Assembly (NCBI RefSeq): GCF_000420785.1
Contig: NZ_ATVP01000001.1
Location: 149,922 to 213,921, forward strand
DNA: 64,000 bases
Direction of reading: 5' to 3'
From: Streptococcus hyovaginalis DSM 12219
GTDB taxonomy: Bacteria; Bacillota; Bacilli; Lactobacillales; Streptococcaceae
The translations under genes and the position numbers were made by a program. Positions 1 to 8,429 of the stretch are shown here, piece by piece (within the stretch, counting starts at the first letter, position 1; each line of letters opens with the position of its first letter). The notes below the pieces were generated by a model that saw only the letters and a program-made list of their open reading frames with translations, was not told the origin of the DNA and searched no databases.

Positions 1-73
1 AGTATCACGCGGTATTTATCAAACGGATGTTGAGGCACGTGGTCAAGTGATAGCAATGATAAGGGGAAAATAA
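1..73 (+). CDS. folE: GTP cyclohydrolase I, C-terminal end only
   Basis: An open frame enters from the window edge and stops with TAA at 71-73. The visible residues (SRGIYQTDVEARGQVIAMI) resemble the end of bacterial GTP cyclohydrolase I, where a 'RG-(short linker)-R-EVL' tail closes the protein. The enzyme makes dihydroneopterin triphosphate, the first step of folate synthesis, which fits folP, folB and folK directly downstream. Its last codons contain the Shine-Dalgarno AAGGGG used by folP. The call rests on a short tail plus gene order. Confidence 0.6.
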   Translation, partial: VSRGIYQTDVEARGQVIAMIRGK

Positions 74-74
74 A

Positions 75-875
75 GTGAGAATCGGAAATAGAGATTTCGA
101 AGCCAAAGCAGTTATTATGGGGATTCTAAATGTTACCCCTGATTCATTTTCAGATGGTGGCTCCTATATAACAGTTGATTCTGCTTTGGAGCAAGCTGGC
201 AAGATGATTGAAGCAGGTGTCGATATCATTGATATAGGAGGGGAGTCAACGCGTCCTAATGCCACCTTTGTAACGGCTCAAGATGAAATTGATCGTGTGG
301 TTCCTATTATAAAAGCTATCAAAGCACATTATGATGTCTTGATTAGCATTGATACCTACAAAACGGAAACGGCAAAAGCGGCACTTGAAGCCGGAGCCGA
401 TATTTTAAATGACGTTTGGGCGGGTCTTTATGACGGACAGATGATGGCTTTAGCGGCTGAGAAAGGGGTGCCTTATATTTTGATGCATAATCAGGAAAAA
501 GAAGGATACGCTAATGTCACTGAGGAAGTTGCGGCCTTTTTGCAAGAACGGGTGCAAGCGGCTCTTGACAGTGGCATTGCTAAAGAAGCTATCTGGATTG
601 ATCCTGGTTTTGGCTTTGCCAAGTCAGCTCAAGATAATGTAGAGCTCTTAAAACATTTGGATAGGATTACAGGATTGGGTTATCCTGTTCTCTTTGGTAT
701 TTCGCGAAAACGGACGGTAGATGCTCTTCTTGGCGGTGGCCGTGCCATGGAAGATCGCGATCAGGCAACCGCAGCTTTGTCAGCTTATGCTGTCTTAAAA
801 GGTTGTCAAATGGTTCGTATTCATAACGTTGAGGCTAACAAAGATGTTGTAGCAGTTATTAGTCAATTGATTTAG
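75..875 (+). CDS. folP: Dihydropteroate synthase
   Basis: This enzyme condenses 6-hydroxymethyl-dihydropterin pyrophosphate with p-aminobenzoate to give 7,8-dihydropteroate in the cytoplasm, and is the sulfonamide target. The 266-residue TIM-barrel shows both family signatures: ILNVTPDSFSDGG near residues 17-29 and DIGGESTRP near 52-60. SRKR near residues 212-215 is the usual late substrate-binding segment. Length is normal. The start is GTG at 75, eight bases after AAGGGG and one base after the folE stop, so it is co-transcribed with folE. folB follows after a few bases. The sulfonamide-resistance state cannot be judged. Confidence 0.95.
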   Translation: MRIGNRDFEAKAVIMGILNVTPDSFSDGGSYITVDSALEQAGKMIEAGVDIIDIGGESTRPNATFVTAQDEIDRVVPIIKAIKAHYDVLISIDTYKTETAKAALEAGADILNDVWAGLYDGQMMALAAEKGVPYILMHNQEKEGYANVTEEVAAFLQERVQAALDSGIAKEAIWIDPGFGFAKSAQDNVELLKHLDRITGLGYPVLFGISRKRTVDALLGGGRAMEDRDQATAALSAYAVLKGCQMVRIHNVEANKDVVAVISQLI

Positions 876-884
876 GAGAAGATG

Positions 885-1244
885 ATGGATCAGATTACCT
901 TAACAAATTGCCGCTTCTACGGTTACCATGGCGCTTTAGCAGAAGAGAATCGTCTAGGACAAATCTTTGTGATTTCAGCTAAATTGACTGTCGATCTCTC
1001 AGCGGCTTCTTTATCAGATCGCCTGGAGGACACGGTTCATTATGGGATGGTTTTTGACTGTATTAAAAATCAAGCGGAAAATCGTCGCTATCAACTGATT
1101 GAACGCTTAGCAGGAGCTATTTGTCAGGATATTTTTGACCAATTTCCCCCAGTCACTGCCATAGATATTGCCATCAGTAAGGAAAATCCACCGATCAATG
1201 GTCATTATGATGCTGTAGGTATTCGATTGGAGAGACATAGATGA
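885..1244 (+). CDS. folB: Dihydroneopterin aldolase
   Basis: FolB splits 7,8-dihydroneopterin into 6-hydroxymethyl-dihydropterin and glycolaldehyde. About 119 residues is normal for this small homo-octameric fold. The family pattern is visible: FYGYHG near the start, a conserved E in the ENRLGQ segment, and ISKENPPI near the C terminus with the lysine-containing active-site region. Two ATG codons lie in tandem at 882 and 885; the AGGAG at 874-878 is six bases from the second, so 885 was chosen. The gene ends inside the folK start (ATGA overlap at 1241-1244), implying translational coupling. Confidence 0.93.
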   Translation: MDQITLTNCRFYGYHGALAEENRLGQIFVISAKLTVDLSAASLSDRLEDTVHYGMVFDCIKNQAENRRYQLIERLAGAICQDIFDQFPPVTAIDIAISKENPPINGHYDAVGIRLERHR

Positions 1245-1720
1245 CTAATGTATTTCTGAGTTTAGGATCCAATATGGGAGATAAAAAGGCCTATTTAGAA
1301 AAAGCCATTACCTCTCTTAAAAACTTGCCACAGACGACTCTTTTAGGAGTATCTTCATTTTACCAAACAGTAGCCTGGGGCAAAACGGACCAAGATGATT
1401 TCATCAATGCGGTTTGTCAGATAGATACTTGCTTAGAGCCGCACGAACTTTTAAAGCAATGTCAAGCGATTGAAAAAAGACTTGGACGAGAGCGTCATGA
1501 GCACTGGGGACCAAGAACGATGGATATTGACCTATTATTATATGGTTCGGAAACAATTGATACGGCTGACCTAACAGTTCCTCACCCCTATATGACACAA
1601 CGTGCCTTTGTTTTGGTACCATTGGCAGAAATAGCGCCGGATCTAATATTTCCTAAGACCAATCAAACTGTCTCGTCCTTATTGTCTGACCTTGTCACTG
1701 ATGATGTGGTAAAAATCTAA
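1241..1720 (+). CDS. folK: 2-amino-4-hydroxy-6-hydroxymethyldihydropteridine pyrophosphokinase
   Basis: FolK transfers pyrophosphate from ATP to 6-hydroxymethyl-dihydropterin, making the substrate of FolP. The 159-residue protein starts with the typical LSLGSNMGDK and carries GPRTMDIDLLLYG near residues 91-103, whose two aspartates bind Mg-ATP. VPHPYMTQRAFVLVPL follows as in the family. It overlaps folB by four bases and is the last fol gene here; about 80 bp separate it from murB, with a promoter in between. All catalytic residues seem present. Confidence 0.96.
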   Translation: MTNVFLSLGSNMGDKKAYLEKAITSLKNLPQTTLLGVSSFYQTVAWGKTDQDDFINAVCQIDTCLEPHELLKQCQAIEKRLGRERHEHWGPRTMDIDLLLYGSETIDTADLTVPHPYMTQRAFVLVPLAEIAPDLIFPKTNQTVSSLLSDLVTDDVVKI

Positions 1721-1747
1721 GAAAGTGGTGTTATCTCAAAGGAATTT

Positions 1748-1756
1748 TGGTATAAT
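1748..1756 (+). promoter_or_regulatory. Extended -10 promoter for murB
   Basis: TGG followed by a perfect TATAAT at 1751-1756 forms an extended -10 box. No good -35 is visible 17 bp upstream. Transcription would start near 1763, giving a leader of about 36 nt. Confidence 0.7.
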
Positions 1757-1760
1757 GGGG

Positions 1761-1775
1761 ATCGGCTATGCCGAT
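1761..1775 (+). promoter_or_regulatory. Hairpin at the predicted 5' end of murB mRNA
   Basis: ATCGGC (1761-1766) and GCCGAT (1770-1775) form a 6-bp stem with a 3-nt loop, followed by TTTTG. It sits at the expected +1 of the murB transcript. It could be a 5' stability hairpin or a weak pause site; the U tract is short for a terminator. Confidence 0.45.
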
Positions 1776-1798
1776 TTTTGTCTGTATGAGGAAACAAA

Positions 1799-2695
1799 AT
1801 GTTAGAAGAAATGAAAACGGCTTTATCAGGGATCGATATCCGTGTTGATGAACCCTTAAAGAACTATACCTATACTAAAGTTGGTGGTCCAGCTGATTAT
1901 TTAGCCTTTCCTAAAAATCGTTTTGAGTTAGTTAGGCTAATTACATTTGCTAATAGTCACGATCTTACGTGGATGGTTCTGGGAAATGCCAGTAACTTAA
2001 TTGTGCGCGATGGTGGTATTCGTGGTATCGTGATAATGTTTGATCGTCTTAATACGATCACTATAAATGGTTACACGATGGAAGTAGAAGCAGGTGCTAA
2101 CCTCAAGGAAACAACCAAAGTTGCTCGTGATCATAGCTTGACAGGTTTTGAGTTTGCAGCGGGGATTCCTGGGAGTGTTGGTGGCGCTGTTTTTATGAAT
2201 GCGGGTGCCTACTGGGGAGAAATTGCTCATGTACTGGTTTCTGCTCAAGTCATGGGGCGTGATGGCAAGATAAAGACACTAGATGATAAGGATATGGCTT
2301 TCGGCTATCGCCAATCAGCTTTGCAAAGTTCGGGAGACATTGTTATCTCAGCCAAGTTTGCGCTAAAACCAGGTGACTATACAGCGATCAAGAATGAAAT
2401 GGATCGTCTTAACCGTTTGCGCTCTTTAAAACAACCGCTGGAATACCCTTCTTGTGGCTCCGTGTTCAAACGTCCAGTAGGGCATTTTGCAGGACAACTT
2501 ATCACAGAGGCAGGGCTTAAAGGCTATCGAATTGGTGGTGTTGAAGTCTCTAAAAAACACGCAGGCTTTATGATTAATGTTGATCAAGGAAGCGCTAAAG
2601 ATTACGAGAACCTCATTGCACATGTGATTGACACCGTTAAAAAACATTCGGGAATTACTTTAGAACGTGAAGTTCGGATTATTGGTGAAGAATAG
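1799..2695 (+). CDS. murB: UDP-N-acetylenolpyruvoylglucosamine reductase
   Basis: MurB is the FAD enzyme that reduces UDP-GlcNAc-enolpyruvate to UDP-MurNAc, the committed peptidoglycan precursor. The 298-residue protein shows [14 protein letters not shown] near residues 22-35, [12 protein letters not shown] near 61-72 (FAD binding), [19 protein letters not shown] near 123-141, the catalytic serine region [11 protein letters not shown] near 215-225, and a C-terminal glutamate in the LEREVR segment. This is the short type II MurB seen in Firmicutes. GAGGA precedes the ATG. It has its own promoter and is followed by a 170-bp gap before the pot operon. Confidence 0.96.
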   Translation: MLEEMKTALSGIDIRVDEPLKNYTYTKVGGPADYLAFPKNRFELVRLITFANSHDLTWMVLGNASNLIVRDGGIRGIVIMFDRLNTITINGYTMEVEAGANLKETTKVARDHSLTGFEFAAGIPGSVGGAVFMNAGAYWGEIAHVLVSAQVMGRDGKIKTLDDKDMAFGYRQSALQSSGDIVISAKFALKPGDYTAIKNEMDRLNRLRSLKQPLEYPSCGSVFKRPVGHFAGQLITEAGLKGYRIGGVEVSKKHAGFMINVDQGSAKDYENLIAHVIDTVKKHSGITLEREVRIIGEE

Positions 2696-2758
2696 TGGCT
2701 AGTAGTTGTTTTAACGCGACTAGTTAATAGCTTAGTTTTCAAAAATAACCATACCCAT

Positions 2759-2767
2759 TGCTACAAT
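2759..2767 (+). promoter_or_regulatory. Extended -10 promoter candidate for the pot operon
   Basis: TGC TACAAT at 2759-2767 matches an extended -10 box. A start near 2774 would leave about 85 nt of leader before potA. No convincing -35 is seen. Confidence 0.5.
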
Positions 2768-2776
2768 AACACATTA

Positions 2777-2804
2777 CAGCTCAGAAAATCTTTTTTCTGA
2801 GCTG
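2777..2804 (+). promoter_or_regulatory. 12-bp hairpin in the pot operon leader
   Basis: CAGCTCAGAAAA (2777-2788) pairs perfectly with TTTTCTGAGCTG (2793-2804) over a 4-nt loop. No U tract follows in either useful position, so a simple terminator is unlikely unless it ends murB transcripts. With the promoter at 2762-2767 the hairpin would be at the very 5' end of the pot mRNA. Confidence 0.5.
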
Positions 2805-2865
2805 ATTCCAAGTTGTTACTAAGATAAGATTACATAGTTAGAAAATGATGGAGGATTTATGACCA

Positions 2866-4020
2866 TTGACTAATCCAATTATTGCCTTCAAGAATGTCTC
2901 AAAAGTATTTGAAGACAATGGCACAACGGTTTTAAAAGACATTAACTTTGAACTAGAAGAAGGGAAATTTTACACGCTTTTAGGCGCTTCTGGATCAGGT
3001 AAATCAACAATTCTCAATATTATTGCAGGACTTTTGGATGCCACATCTGGAGATGTCTTACTAGATGGTAAGCGTATCAACGATGTTCCTATTAATAAGC
3101 GCGATGTGCATACTGTTTTCCAATCTTATGCCCTTTTCCCACATATGACAGTCTATGAAAATGTGGCTTTTGCGCTAAAATTAAAAAAAGTGGATAAGAA
3201 AGAAATCGATCAACGCGTTAAAGATACCTTAAAAATGGTGCAACTTGAAGGTTATGAAAAACGGTCTATTCAAAAATTGTCAGGAGGCCAGCGCCAGCGA
3301 GTGGCTATTGCACGCGCCATTATTAACCAGCCTCGTGTGGTCCTCTTGGATGAACCTTTGTCCGCTTTAGATTTAAAGTTACGAACAGAGATGCAGTACG
3401 AATTACGCGAACTACAGCAACGTCTAGGAATCACCTTTGTTTTTGTCACGCATGATCAAGAAGAAGCACTGGCTATGAGTGACTGGATTTTTGTGATGAA
3501 TGAGGGACAGATTGTCCAATCTGGGACACCTGTTGATATTTATGATGAACCCATCAATCACTTTGTTGCAACCTTTATCGGAGAATCTAATATCTTGCCA
3601 GGAACTATGATTGAAGATTACCTCGTTGAGTTTAATGGCAAACGATTTGAAGCGGTTGATGGGGGGATGCGTCCGAACGAACCTGTCCAAGTGGTGATTC
3701 GTCCAGAGGATTTGCAAATTACCCTACCTGAGGAAGGTAAGTTGCAAGTTAAAGTGGATACCCAGCTTTTCCGAGGTGTTCACTACGAAATCATTGCTTA
3801 CGATGATTTAGGAAATGAATGGATGATTCACTCAACACGAAAAGCTATTGAAGGTGAAGTGATTGGTCTAGATTTTGAGCCAGAAGATATCCATATCATG
3901 CGTCTCAATGAGACCGAAGAAGAGTTTGACGCACGTATTGAAGAATATGTGGAACTTGAAGAAGTGGAAGATGGTTTGATCAATGCCATTGAGGAGGAGC
4001 GTCATGAAGAAAACGGCTAG
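2866..4020 (+). CDS. potA: Spermidine/putrescine ABC transporter, ATP-binding subunit
   Basis: PotA is the cytoplasmic ATPase of the PotABCD polyamine importer. The 384-residue protein has Walker [10 protein letters not shown] near residues 38-46, the Q-loop VFQSYALFP, the signature [14 protein letters not shown] near 136-149, Walker [12 protein letters not shown], and a switch histidine in VTHDQEEA. Residues from about 280 to 350 form the TOBE-type regulatory domain, and an acidic tail follows. The frame requires TTG at 2866. A closer ATG at 2859 only yields the four-codon MTID ending at 2871-2873. GGAGG lies at about 2850-2854. potB begins inside its 3' end. Confidence 0.96.
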   Translation: MTNPIIAFKNVSKVFEDNGTTVLKDINFELEEGKFYTLLGASGSGKSTILNIIAGLLDATSGDVLLDGKRINDVPINKRDVHTVFQSYALFPHMTVYENVAFALKLKKVDKKEIDQRVKDTLKMVQLEGYEKRSIQKLSGGQRQRVAIARAIINQPRVVLLDEPLSALDLKLRTEMQYELRELQQRLGITFVFVTHDQEEALAMSDWIFVMNEGQIVQSGTPVDIYDEPINHFVATFIGESNILPGTMIEDYLVEFNGKRFEAVDGGMRPNEPVQVVIRPEDLQITLPEEGKLQVKVDTQLFRGVHYEIIAYDDLGNEWMIHSTRKAIEGEVIGLDFEPEDIHIMRLNETEEEFDARIEEYVELEEVEDGLINAIEEERHEENG

Positions 4021-4798
4021 CTTTTTCTCCATTCCCTACTTTTTGTGGGTGCTACTCTTTGTCATGGCTCCAGTTGTCATGATTATTTGGCAGTCTTTCT
4101 TTGATATTGAGGGGCAAGCGACATTAGCTAATTACCAAACATTTTTTGGATCCTGGACTTATCTAAAGATGAGTCTCAACTCGGTCTTGTATGCAGGTAT
4201 TATTACGCTGGTAACACTCTTAATTGCTTATCCTACTGCCTTGATTTTGACACGCCTGAAACACAAGCAATTGTGGTTGATGTTGGTTATTCTGCCAACC
4301 TGGGTTAACCTTTTGCTCAAAGCCTACGCTTTTATGGGCATATTCGGCCAACAAGGTAGCGTTAATGCCTTTTTGAGTTTTATGGGCATTGGTCCTCAAC
4401 AAATTTTATTCACGGATTTCTCCTTTGTGTTTGTGGCCTCTTATATTGAGATTCCTTTTATGATTTTGCCTATATTCAATGCTTTGGACGATATCGATCC
4501 TAATATTATTAATGCTAGTCGAGATCTGGGCGCTAATAGTACTCAAACTTTTAGAAGGGTTGTCTTTCCTTTGTCTCTAAATGGTGTGCGTTCAGGAGTT
4601 CAATCAGTTTTCATTCCTAGCTTAAGTCTCTTTATGTTGACGCGACTCATCGGTGGTAACCGAGTTATCACACTAGGAACTGCGATTGAACAGCATTTTC
4701 TGACAACGCAAAATTGGGGCATGGGTTCAACCATAGGAGTTGTCTTAATCGCTGCCATGTTAATGATTATGTGGGTAACTAAGGAGAGAAAATCATGA
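4004..4798 (+). CDS. potB: Spermidine/putrescine ABC transporter permease PotB
   Basis: PotB is one of two membrane permeases of the polyamine importer. The 264-residue protein has about six hydrophobic segments and the EAA-type coupling loop ([21 protein letters not shown] near residues 170-190) that docks to PotA. The ATG at 4004 follows GAGGAGG and gives the expected MKKTASFF start; upstream in-frame codons from 3983 lie in the potA tail and have no ribosome site. It overlaps potA by 17 bp and potC by 4 bp, so the four pot genes form one operon. Confidence 0.95.
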   Translation: MKKTASFFSIPYFLWVLLFVMAPVVMIIWQSFFDIEGQATLANYQTFFGSWTYLKMSLNSVLYAGIITLVTLLIAYPTALILTRLKHKQLWLMLVILPTWVNLLLKAYAFMGIFGQQGSVNAFLSFMGIGPQQILFTDFSFVFVASYIEIPFMILPIFNALDDIDPNIINASRDLGANSTQTFRRVVFPLSLNGVRSGVQSVFIPSLSLFMLTRLIGGNRVITLGTAIEQHFLTTQNWGMGSTIGVVLIAAMLMIMWVTKERKS

Positions 4799-5571
4799 AA
4801 AAACATGCTAACCTCTATCTGATTTTCGTATTTGTGCTTTTGTATGCGCCGATTTTTTATCTCATCTTTTATTCTTTCAATAAAGGTGGCGATATGAATG
4901 GTTTTACAGGTTTTACGTTAGACCATTACAAGGTTATGTTTGAGGATAGTCGCCTCATGTTGATTGTGGCACAAACCTTTTTCCTGGCTTTCTTAAGTTC
5001 ATTGATTGCTACAGCGATCGGAACTTTTGGTGCTATTTATATCCATGAAAGTAAAAAACGCTATCAAAATGGCATTCTTTCTACCAACAATATCTTGATG
5101 GTAGCGCCAGATGTCATGATTGGCGCCTCATTTTTGATTTTATTCACCTATATTAAATTTAAGCTTGGTTTTGCGACGGTATTGCTCAGTCACATTGCCT
5201 TTTCAATTCCGATTGTGGTCTTGATGGTTTTACCACGATTGAAGGAAATGAATCAAGATATGATTCATGCCGCTTATGATCTAGGAGCAACGCGTTCTCA
5301 AATGTTGCGGGATGTTATGCTTCCATACCTGACTCCTGGAATCATTGCTGGGTATTTTATGGCCTTTACCTATTCTTTGGATGATTTTGCGGTTACTTTT
5401 TTCGTGACAGGAAATGGCTTTTCAACCTTGTCTGTTGAGATTTATTCGCGAGCTCGCCAAGGGATTTCTTTAGACATCAATGCCTTGTCAACAGTCGTCT
5501 TTTTCTTTAGTATTTTGTTGGTTATTGGCTATTACTTCATTTCCCAAGACAAGGAGGCAAAAAATGCGTAA
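4795..5571 (+). CDS. potC: Spermidine/putrescine ABC transporter permease PotC
   Basis: PotC is the second permease of the importer. The 258-residue protein has an N-terminal membrane segment near 8-28, further hydrophobic helices, and the coupling loop HAAYDLGATRSQMLRDVMLP near residues 160-179. The helix carrying DDFAVTFFVTG is typical of PotC. The start ATGA overlaps the potB stop, and the gene overlaps potD by eight bases. Nothing is missing compared with the family. Confidence 0.95.
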   Translation: MKKHANLYLIFVFVLLYAPIFYLIFYSFNKGGDMNGFTGFTLDHYKVMFEDSRLMLIVAQTFFLAFLSSLIATAIGTFGAIYIHESKKRYQNGILSTNNILMVAPDVMIGASFLILFTYIKFKLGFATVLLSHIAFSIPIVVLMVLPRLKEMNQDMIHAAYDLGATRSQMLRDVMLPYLTPGIIAGYFMAFTYSLDDFAVTFFVTGNGFSTLSVEIYSRARQGISLDINALSTVVFFFSILLVIGYYFISQDKEAKNA

Positions 5572-6631
5572 ACTGAATTCTTTTTTGGTGGGGATCTGCG
5601 CGATTATTGTCATTCTATGGGGAACGAGTTTTGTCTTACAAAGGCAGTCTGGAAGCGTTTCGGATAAACTGGTGATTTACAACTGGGGAGATTATATTGA
5701 TCCTGAACTGTTAGCTAAATTTACCAAAGAGACAGGTATTGAGGTACAGTACGAGACTTTTGATTCCAATGAAGCCATGTATACCAAAATTAATCAAGGC
5801 GGTACGACCTACGATATCGCTGTTCCGAGTGACTATACCATTGATAAAATGATCAAGGAAGGCTTGTTACTGAAACTAGATAAAGGAAAGATCAAGGGAT
5901 TGGAAAACATTGGACCAGAATTTTTGGGAATGAGCTTTGATCTAGAAAATGATTATTCCATCCCTTATTTCTGGGGTACCGTCGGCATTGTTTATAATAA
6001 AAAACAATTAGATACCTATCCTGAACACTGGGAAGATCTTTGGAAACCAGAGTATAAGGATAGTATCATGATGGTTGATGGTGCTAGAGAAGTCCTAGGT
6101 TTGGGGCTTAATAGTTTAGGATACAGTTTGAACTCTAAAAACATGTCACAACTGCGCCAAGCCGAGCAGCATTTGAACGATCTGACACCAAATATCAAAG
6201 CCCTTGTGGGTGATGAATTAAAGGGTTACATGATCCAAGGTGATGCCCCTATTGGTGTGACCTTCTCAGGGGAAGCCAGTGAAATGCTTTATGAAAATGA
6301 AGACTTGGTTTATGTGGTACCGACAGAAGGTTCTAATCTCTGGTTCGACAATATGGTCATCCCTAAAACAGCTAAACACATTGATGAAGCTTATGCCTTT
6401 ATTAATTTTATGTTAGAGCCAGAGAATGCCGCACAGAATGCAGAATATATCGGTTATTCAACCCCTAATACATCGGCCAAGGAGCTATTGCCTGATGAAA
6501 TTAAAAATGATACGGCCTTCTATCCCACTCAAGAAACGATTGATCGTTTAGAAGTTTATGATAATCTTGGTCAAAAATGGTTAGGCATTTACAATGATCT
6601 GTACTTGCAAATCAAAATGTACCGTAAATAG
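5564..6631 (+). CDS. potD: Spermidine/putrescine-binding protein PotD
   Basis: PotD captures polyamines outside the membrane and delivers them to PotBC. The 355-residue protein begins with a hydrophobic anchor (about residues 5-26) and then the mature fold starting VIYNWGDYIDPELL, with YDIAVPSDYTIDKM, YFWGTVGIVYN and TFSGEASEM as ligand-pocket segments. No lipobox cysteine is present after the anchor, so the protein should stay attached by an uncleaved N-terminal helix rather than a lipid. The ATG at 5564 follows AAGGAGG inside the potC end; the longer frame from 5480 lies in potC. A strong terminator follows. Confidence 0.95.
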   Translation: MRKLNSFLVGICAIIVILWGTSFVLQRQSGSVSDKLVIYNWGDYIDPELLAKFTKETGIEVQYETFDSNEAMYTKINQGGTTYDIAVPSDYTIDKMIKEGLLLKLDKGKIKGLENIGPEFLGMSFDLENDYSIPYFWGTVGIVYNKKQLDTYPEHWEDLWKPEYKDSIMMVDGAREVLGLGLNSLGYSLNSKNMSQLRQAEQHLNDLTPNIKALVGDELKGYMIQGDAPIGVTFSGEASEMLYENEDLVYVVPTEGSNLWFDNMVIPKTAKHIDEAYAFINFMLEPENAAQNAEYIGYSTPNTSAKELLPDEIKNDTAFYPTQETIDRLEVYDNLGQKWLGIYNDLYLQIKMYRK

Positions 6632-6741
6632 GAAAGCATCCCTATAGCATAGCGCTAATCGATCATGATGTCATTTCTCGATTAAGATTGAAGAGAAAAG
6701 TTGATATGACAATGAGTGTAAATTGATGCTTATATTGAAGC

Positions 6742-6787
6742 ACACTCTCTTTTTTAGTGTAGTCGAAAAGAGAGTGTTGTTTTTTTG
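6742..6787 (+). terminator. Intrinsic terminator of the pot operon
   Basis: ACACTCTCTTTT (6742-6753) pairs perfectly with AAAAGAGAGTGT (6766-6777), and a run of seven or eight T follows from about 6780. It lies 110 bp after potD and closes the operon. Confidence 0.9.
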
Positions 6788-7220
6788 TTACTTTCCAGAC
6801 TAAGAGGACGATCGAAAGAAGCTTCGCCTAACGGAGATAAAAGCTATTTTATGAATCATTTCATTTTGAAAATCTTCTAGAGAAGCTAAAATGTTAATTC
6901 TTTAGTGTGTTATGATCAATCCTTTCCGCTCTCTTATATGCTGAGGACTTGTTCGAGGGTGAGATAACAAATTGGAAGATTTTACACTAAACAGGCTTGG
7001 CATACCGTTTTAGGCAAACAATTTGGAGACAGAGGAGCTTCGCAAGCTTCAAAAAATGTTGCTCTTCAGACTAGATGCTTCGAGTAAGGTTATCTTGATC
7101 GGGGAGGAACTATTAATTTTAGTGATCTGTGTACAACTGTTATTTTATGCTCTTTTTTGCATTTAATGACTAAAAAAAGACATTTCGTGATTTGTCTATT
7201 CTCTTTTTGAGGGCATGTAG
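6788..7220. other. Gene-poor stretch after the pot operon
   Basis: No supported gene. One open stretch without stops runs 7014-7166 on the plus strand, but it has no start codon or ribosome site at its head and shows no family motif. It may be a remnant. Confidence 0.4.
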
Positions 7221-7226
7221 TATACT
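7221..7226 (+). promoter_or_regulatory. Candidate -10 box for the sRNA
   Basis: TATACT lies 10-12 bp before the first helix of the structured transcript. The -35 is unclear; TTGTCT at 7192-7197 is too far (23 bp). Confidence 0.4.
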
Positions 7227-7232
7227 TAATAC

Positions 7233-7403
7233 ATAAGGACATGAGACATTTCTCTCTCAAAATCTCCCCTAAATACTCTCTCTCTACTAAAACATTTAGG
7301 AACTCTTAACTCTAAAATTAGAGTCTCATGTCTTACTATTTCTCTCTAGTCTCAATTCTCCACTGAGACGAAGGGGTTGGAATATTCCGACCTCTTTTTT
7401 TTT
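7233..7403 (+). ncRNA. Structured small RNA candidate with CU-rich loops
   Basis: About 170 nt between a -10-like TATACT and an intrinsic terminator, with no open frame. Helix P1 pairs GACATGAGAC (7238-7247) with GTCTCATGTC (7323-7332). It encloses P2, CCTAAAT/ATTTAGG (7268-7274/7294-7300), and P3, TCTAA/TTAGA (7311-7315/7318-7322). P4 pairs GTCTCA (7349-7354) with TGAGAC (7364-7369), and the terminator stem runs 7371-7396 followed by ten T. Unpaired segments are CU-rich (TCTCTCTC near 7251-7258, CTCCCC near 7264-7269, CTCTCTCTC near 7276-7284, TCTCTCT near 7341-7347), as in RNAs that bind Shine-Dalgarno sequences. GTCTCA and TGAGAC each occur twice, so alternative pairings are possible. No known family was recognised. 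Confidence 0.6.
7371..7403 (+). terminator. Intrinsic terminator of the sRNA candidate
   Basis: The stem GGTTGG...CCGACC (7375-7380/7387-7392), extended by weaker outer pairs, is followed by TCTTTTTTTTT. It is well formed and has no protein gene just upstream. Confidence 0.8.
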
Positions 7404-7888
7404 GACTTTCTGTTAACTGTGGAGAATTATAGTGATCTGGTGAGAAGATAGAACAAGTGCCTTTTTCTAGGTGTTCAATACTATTTGCATCTGTGTCGTA
7501 AGACTTTTATCTTGCATCAACCCAATGTGATTCACATCTTGCCCTTGATAAGAGTATTAATGATGTTTAAATTGGCACTTGACTAAGACCGTTAAATGGT
7601 ATTGATTCTTGCTCGTATACTTTAGAAATGTCTTAAAAACAGTTTGACAATTGAACAGCTTAATTAAGTCGAAGAATGGATCGGTTGCTTTCTAGGTTAT
7701 GAAATGGCCTTATCACTTGATATAAGGAGAGAGGATATTGCTCTTTTAAAAAAAGAGTTTAGGCAATTGAAGGTGACCTAATAATCAGATACTGTGATCA
7801 GTGTAATAAATAGCAGATGCGCTAAGATAACTAGGATTATGAGGTGATTAAAATGGTCTATTGTGAGGTTTTCTGAATCTTAAAAATA
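7404..7888. other. Intergenic stretch with a possible gene remnant
   Basis: No intact gene. On the plus strand 7644-7781 reads LTIEQLN, a TAA stop, then VEEWIGCFLGYEMALSLDIR and a further 20 residues to TAA at 7779-7781. This looks like a short decayed helical protein rather than random sequence, but it was not recognised. Confidence 0.3.
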
Positions 7889-7897
7889 TGATATGAT
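7889..7897 (+). promoter_or_regulatory. Extended -10 promoter for the GNAT/DUF2974 pair
   Basis: TGA TATGAT at 7889-7897, with a start near 7904 and GGAGG at 7911-7915 before the ATG at 7923. Confidence 0.55.
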
Positions 7898-7922
7898 AAG
7901 GTCATTGTTTGGAGGAAAAGAG

Positions 7923-8429
7923 ATGATTAGAAGAGCTAATGAAGCGGATATTCCAAGAATTCAAGAACTTTTGGGTCAAATCTTAAGGGTTCACCATGAG
8001 GTTAGGCCAGATATTTTTAAAGCTCAAGGGAGTAAATTCACGTCTCAAGAACTGCTTGATGTGATCAAAGATCCTAAGAAACCTGTGTTTGTTTATGAAG
8101 ATGCCCAGGGAAATGTTCTCGGACATTTATTTCTTATCCTTCGAGAAGCTAAAGGGGGAGCATTGCAGCCTATTAGAACGCTATTTATTGATGATCTTTG
8201 TGTGGATCAAGAGTCGCGTGGTCTTGGTGTTGGCGAGCAACTTTATCAGTTTGCCTTGGCTAAAGCTAGAGAATATGGTTGTTACCATCTGACATTAAAC
8301 GTATGGAACGCTAACGAGGGTGCGGTTCGTTTTTATGAGCGAATGGGGATGAGACCACAAGAGATGCATATGGAAACGATCATTGGTTTTCCAGGAGGTA
8401 TCGGATTAAACGATGGAGACCTTGATTGA
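7923..8429 (+). CDS. GNAT family N-acetyltransferase
   Basis: The 168-residue protein is a single GNAT domain. Its core motif A, DDLCVDQESRGLGVGEQLYQ (near residues 93-112), contains the R-x-x-G-x-G acetyl-CoA pyrophosphate loop, and the C-terminal NEGAVRFYERMGM is the usual motif B. The acceptor substrate cannot be deduced; small amines or protein N termini are both possible. GGAGG and ATG at 7923 set the start; an in-frame ATA/ATG further upstream has no ribosome site. It overlaps the next gene by 17 bp, so the two are likely co-expressed. Confidence 0.88.
   Translation: MIRRANEADIPRIQELLGQILRVHHEVRPDIFKAQGSKFTSQELLDVIKDPKKPVFVYEDAQGNVLGHLFLILREAKGGALQPIRTLFIDDLCVDQESRGLGVGEQLYQFALAKAREYGCYHLTLNVWNANEGAVRFYERMGMRPQEMHMETIIGFPGGIGLNDGDLD

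Noticed and set aside
7014..7166. Open stretch with hydrophobic C terminus before the sRNA candidate
   Set aside because: No start with a ribosome site, an in-frame TAG just before it, and no recognisable family.
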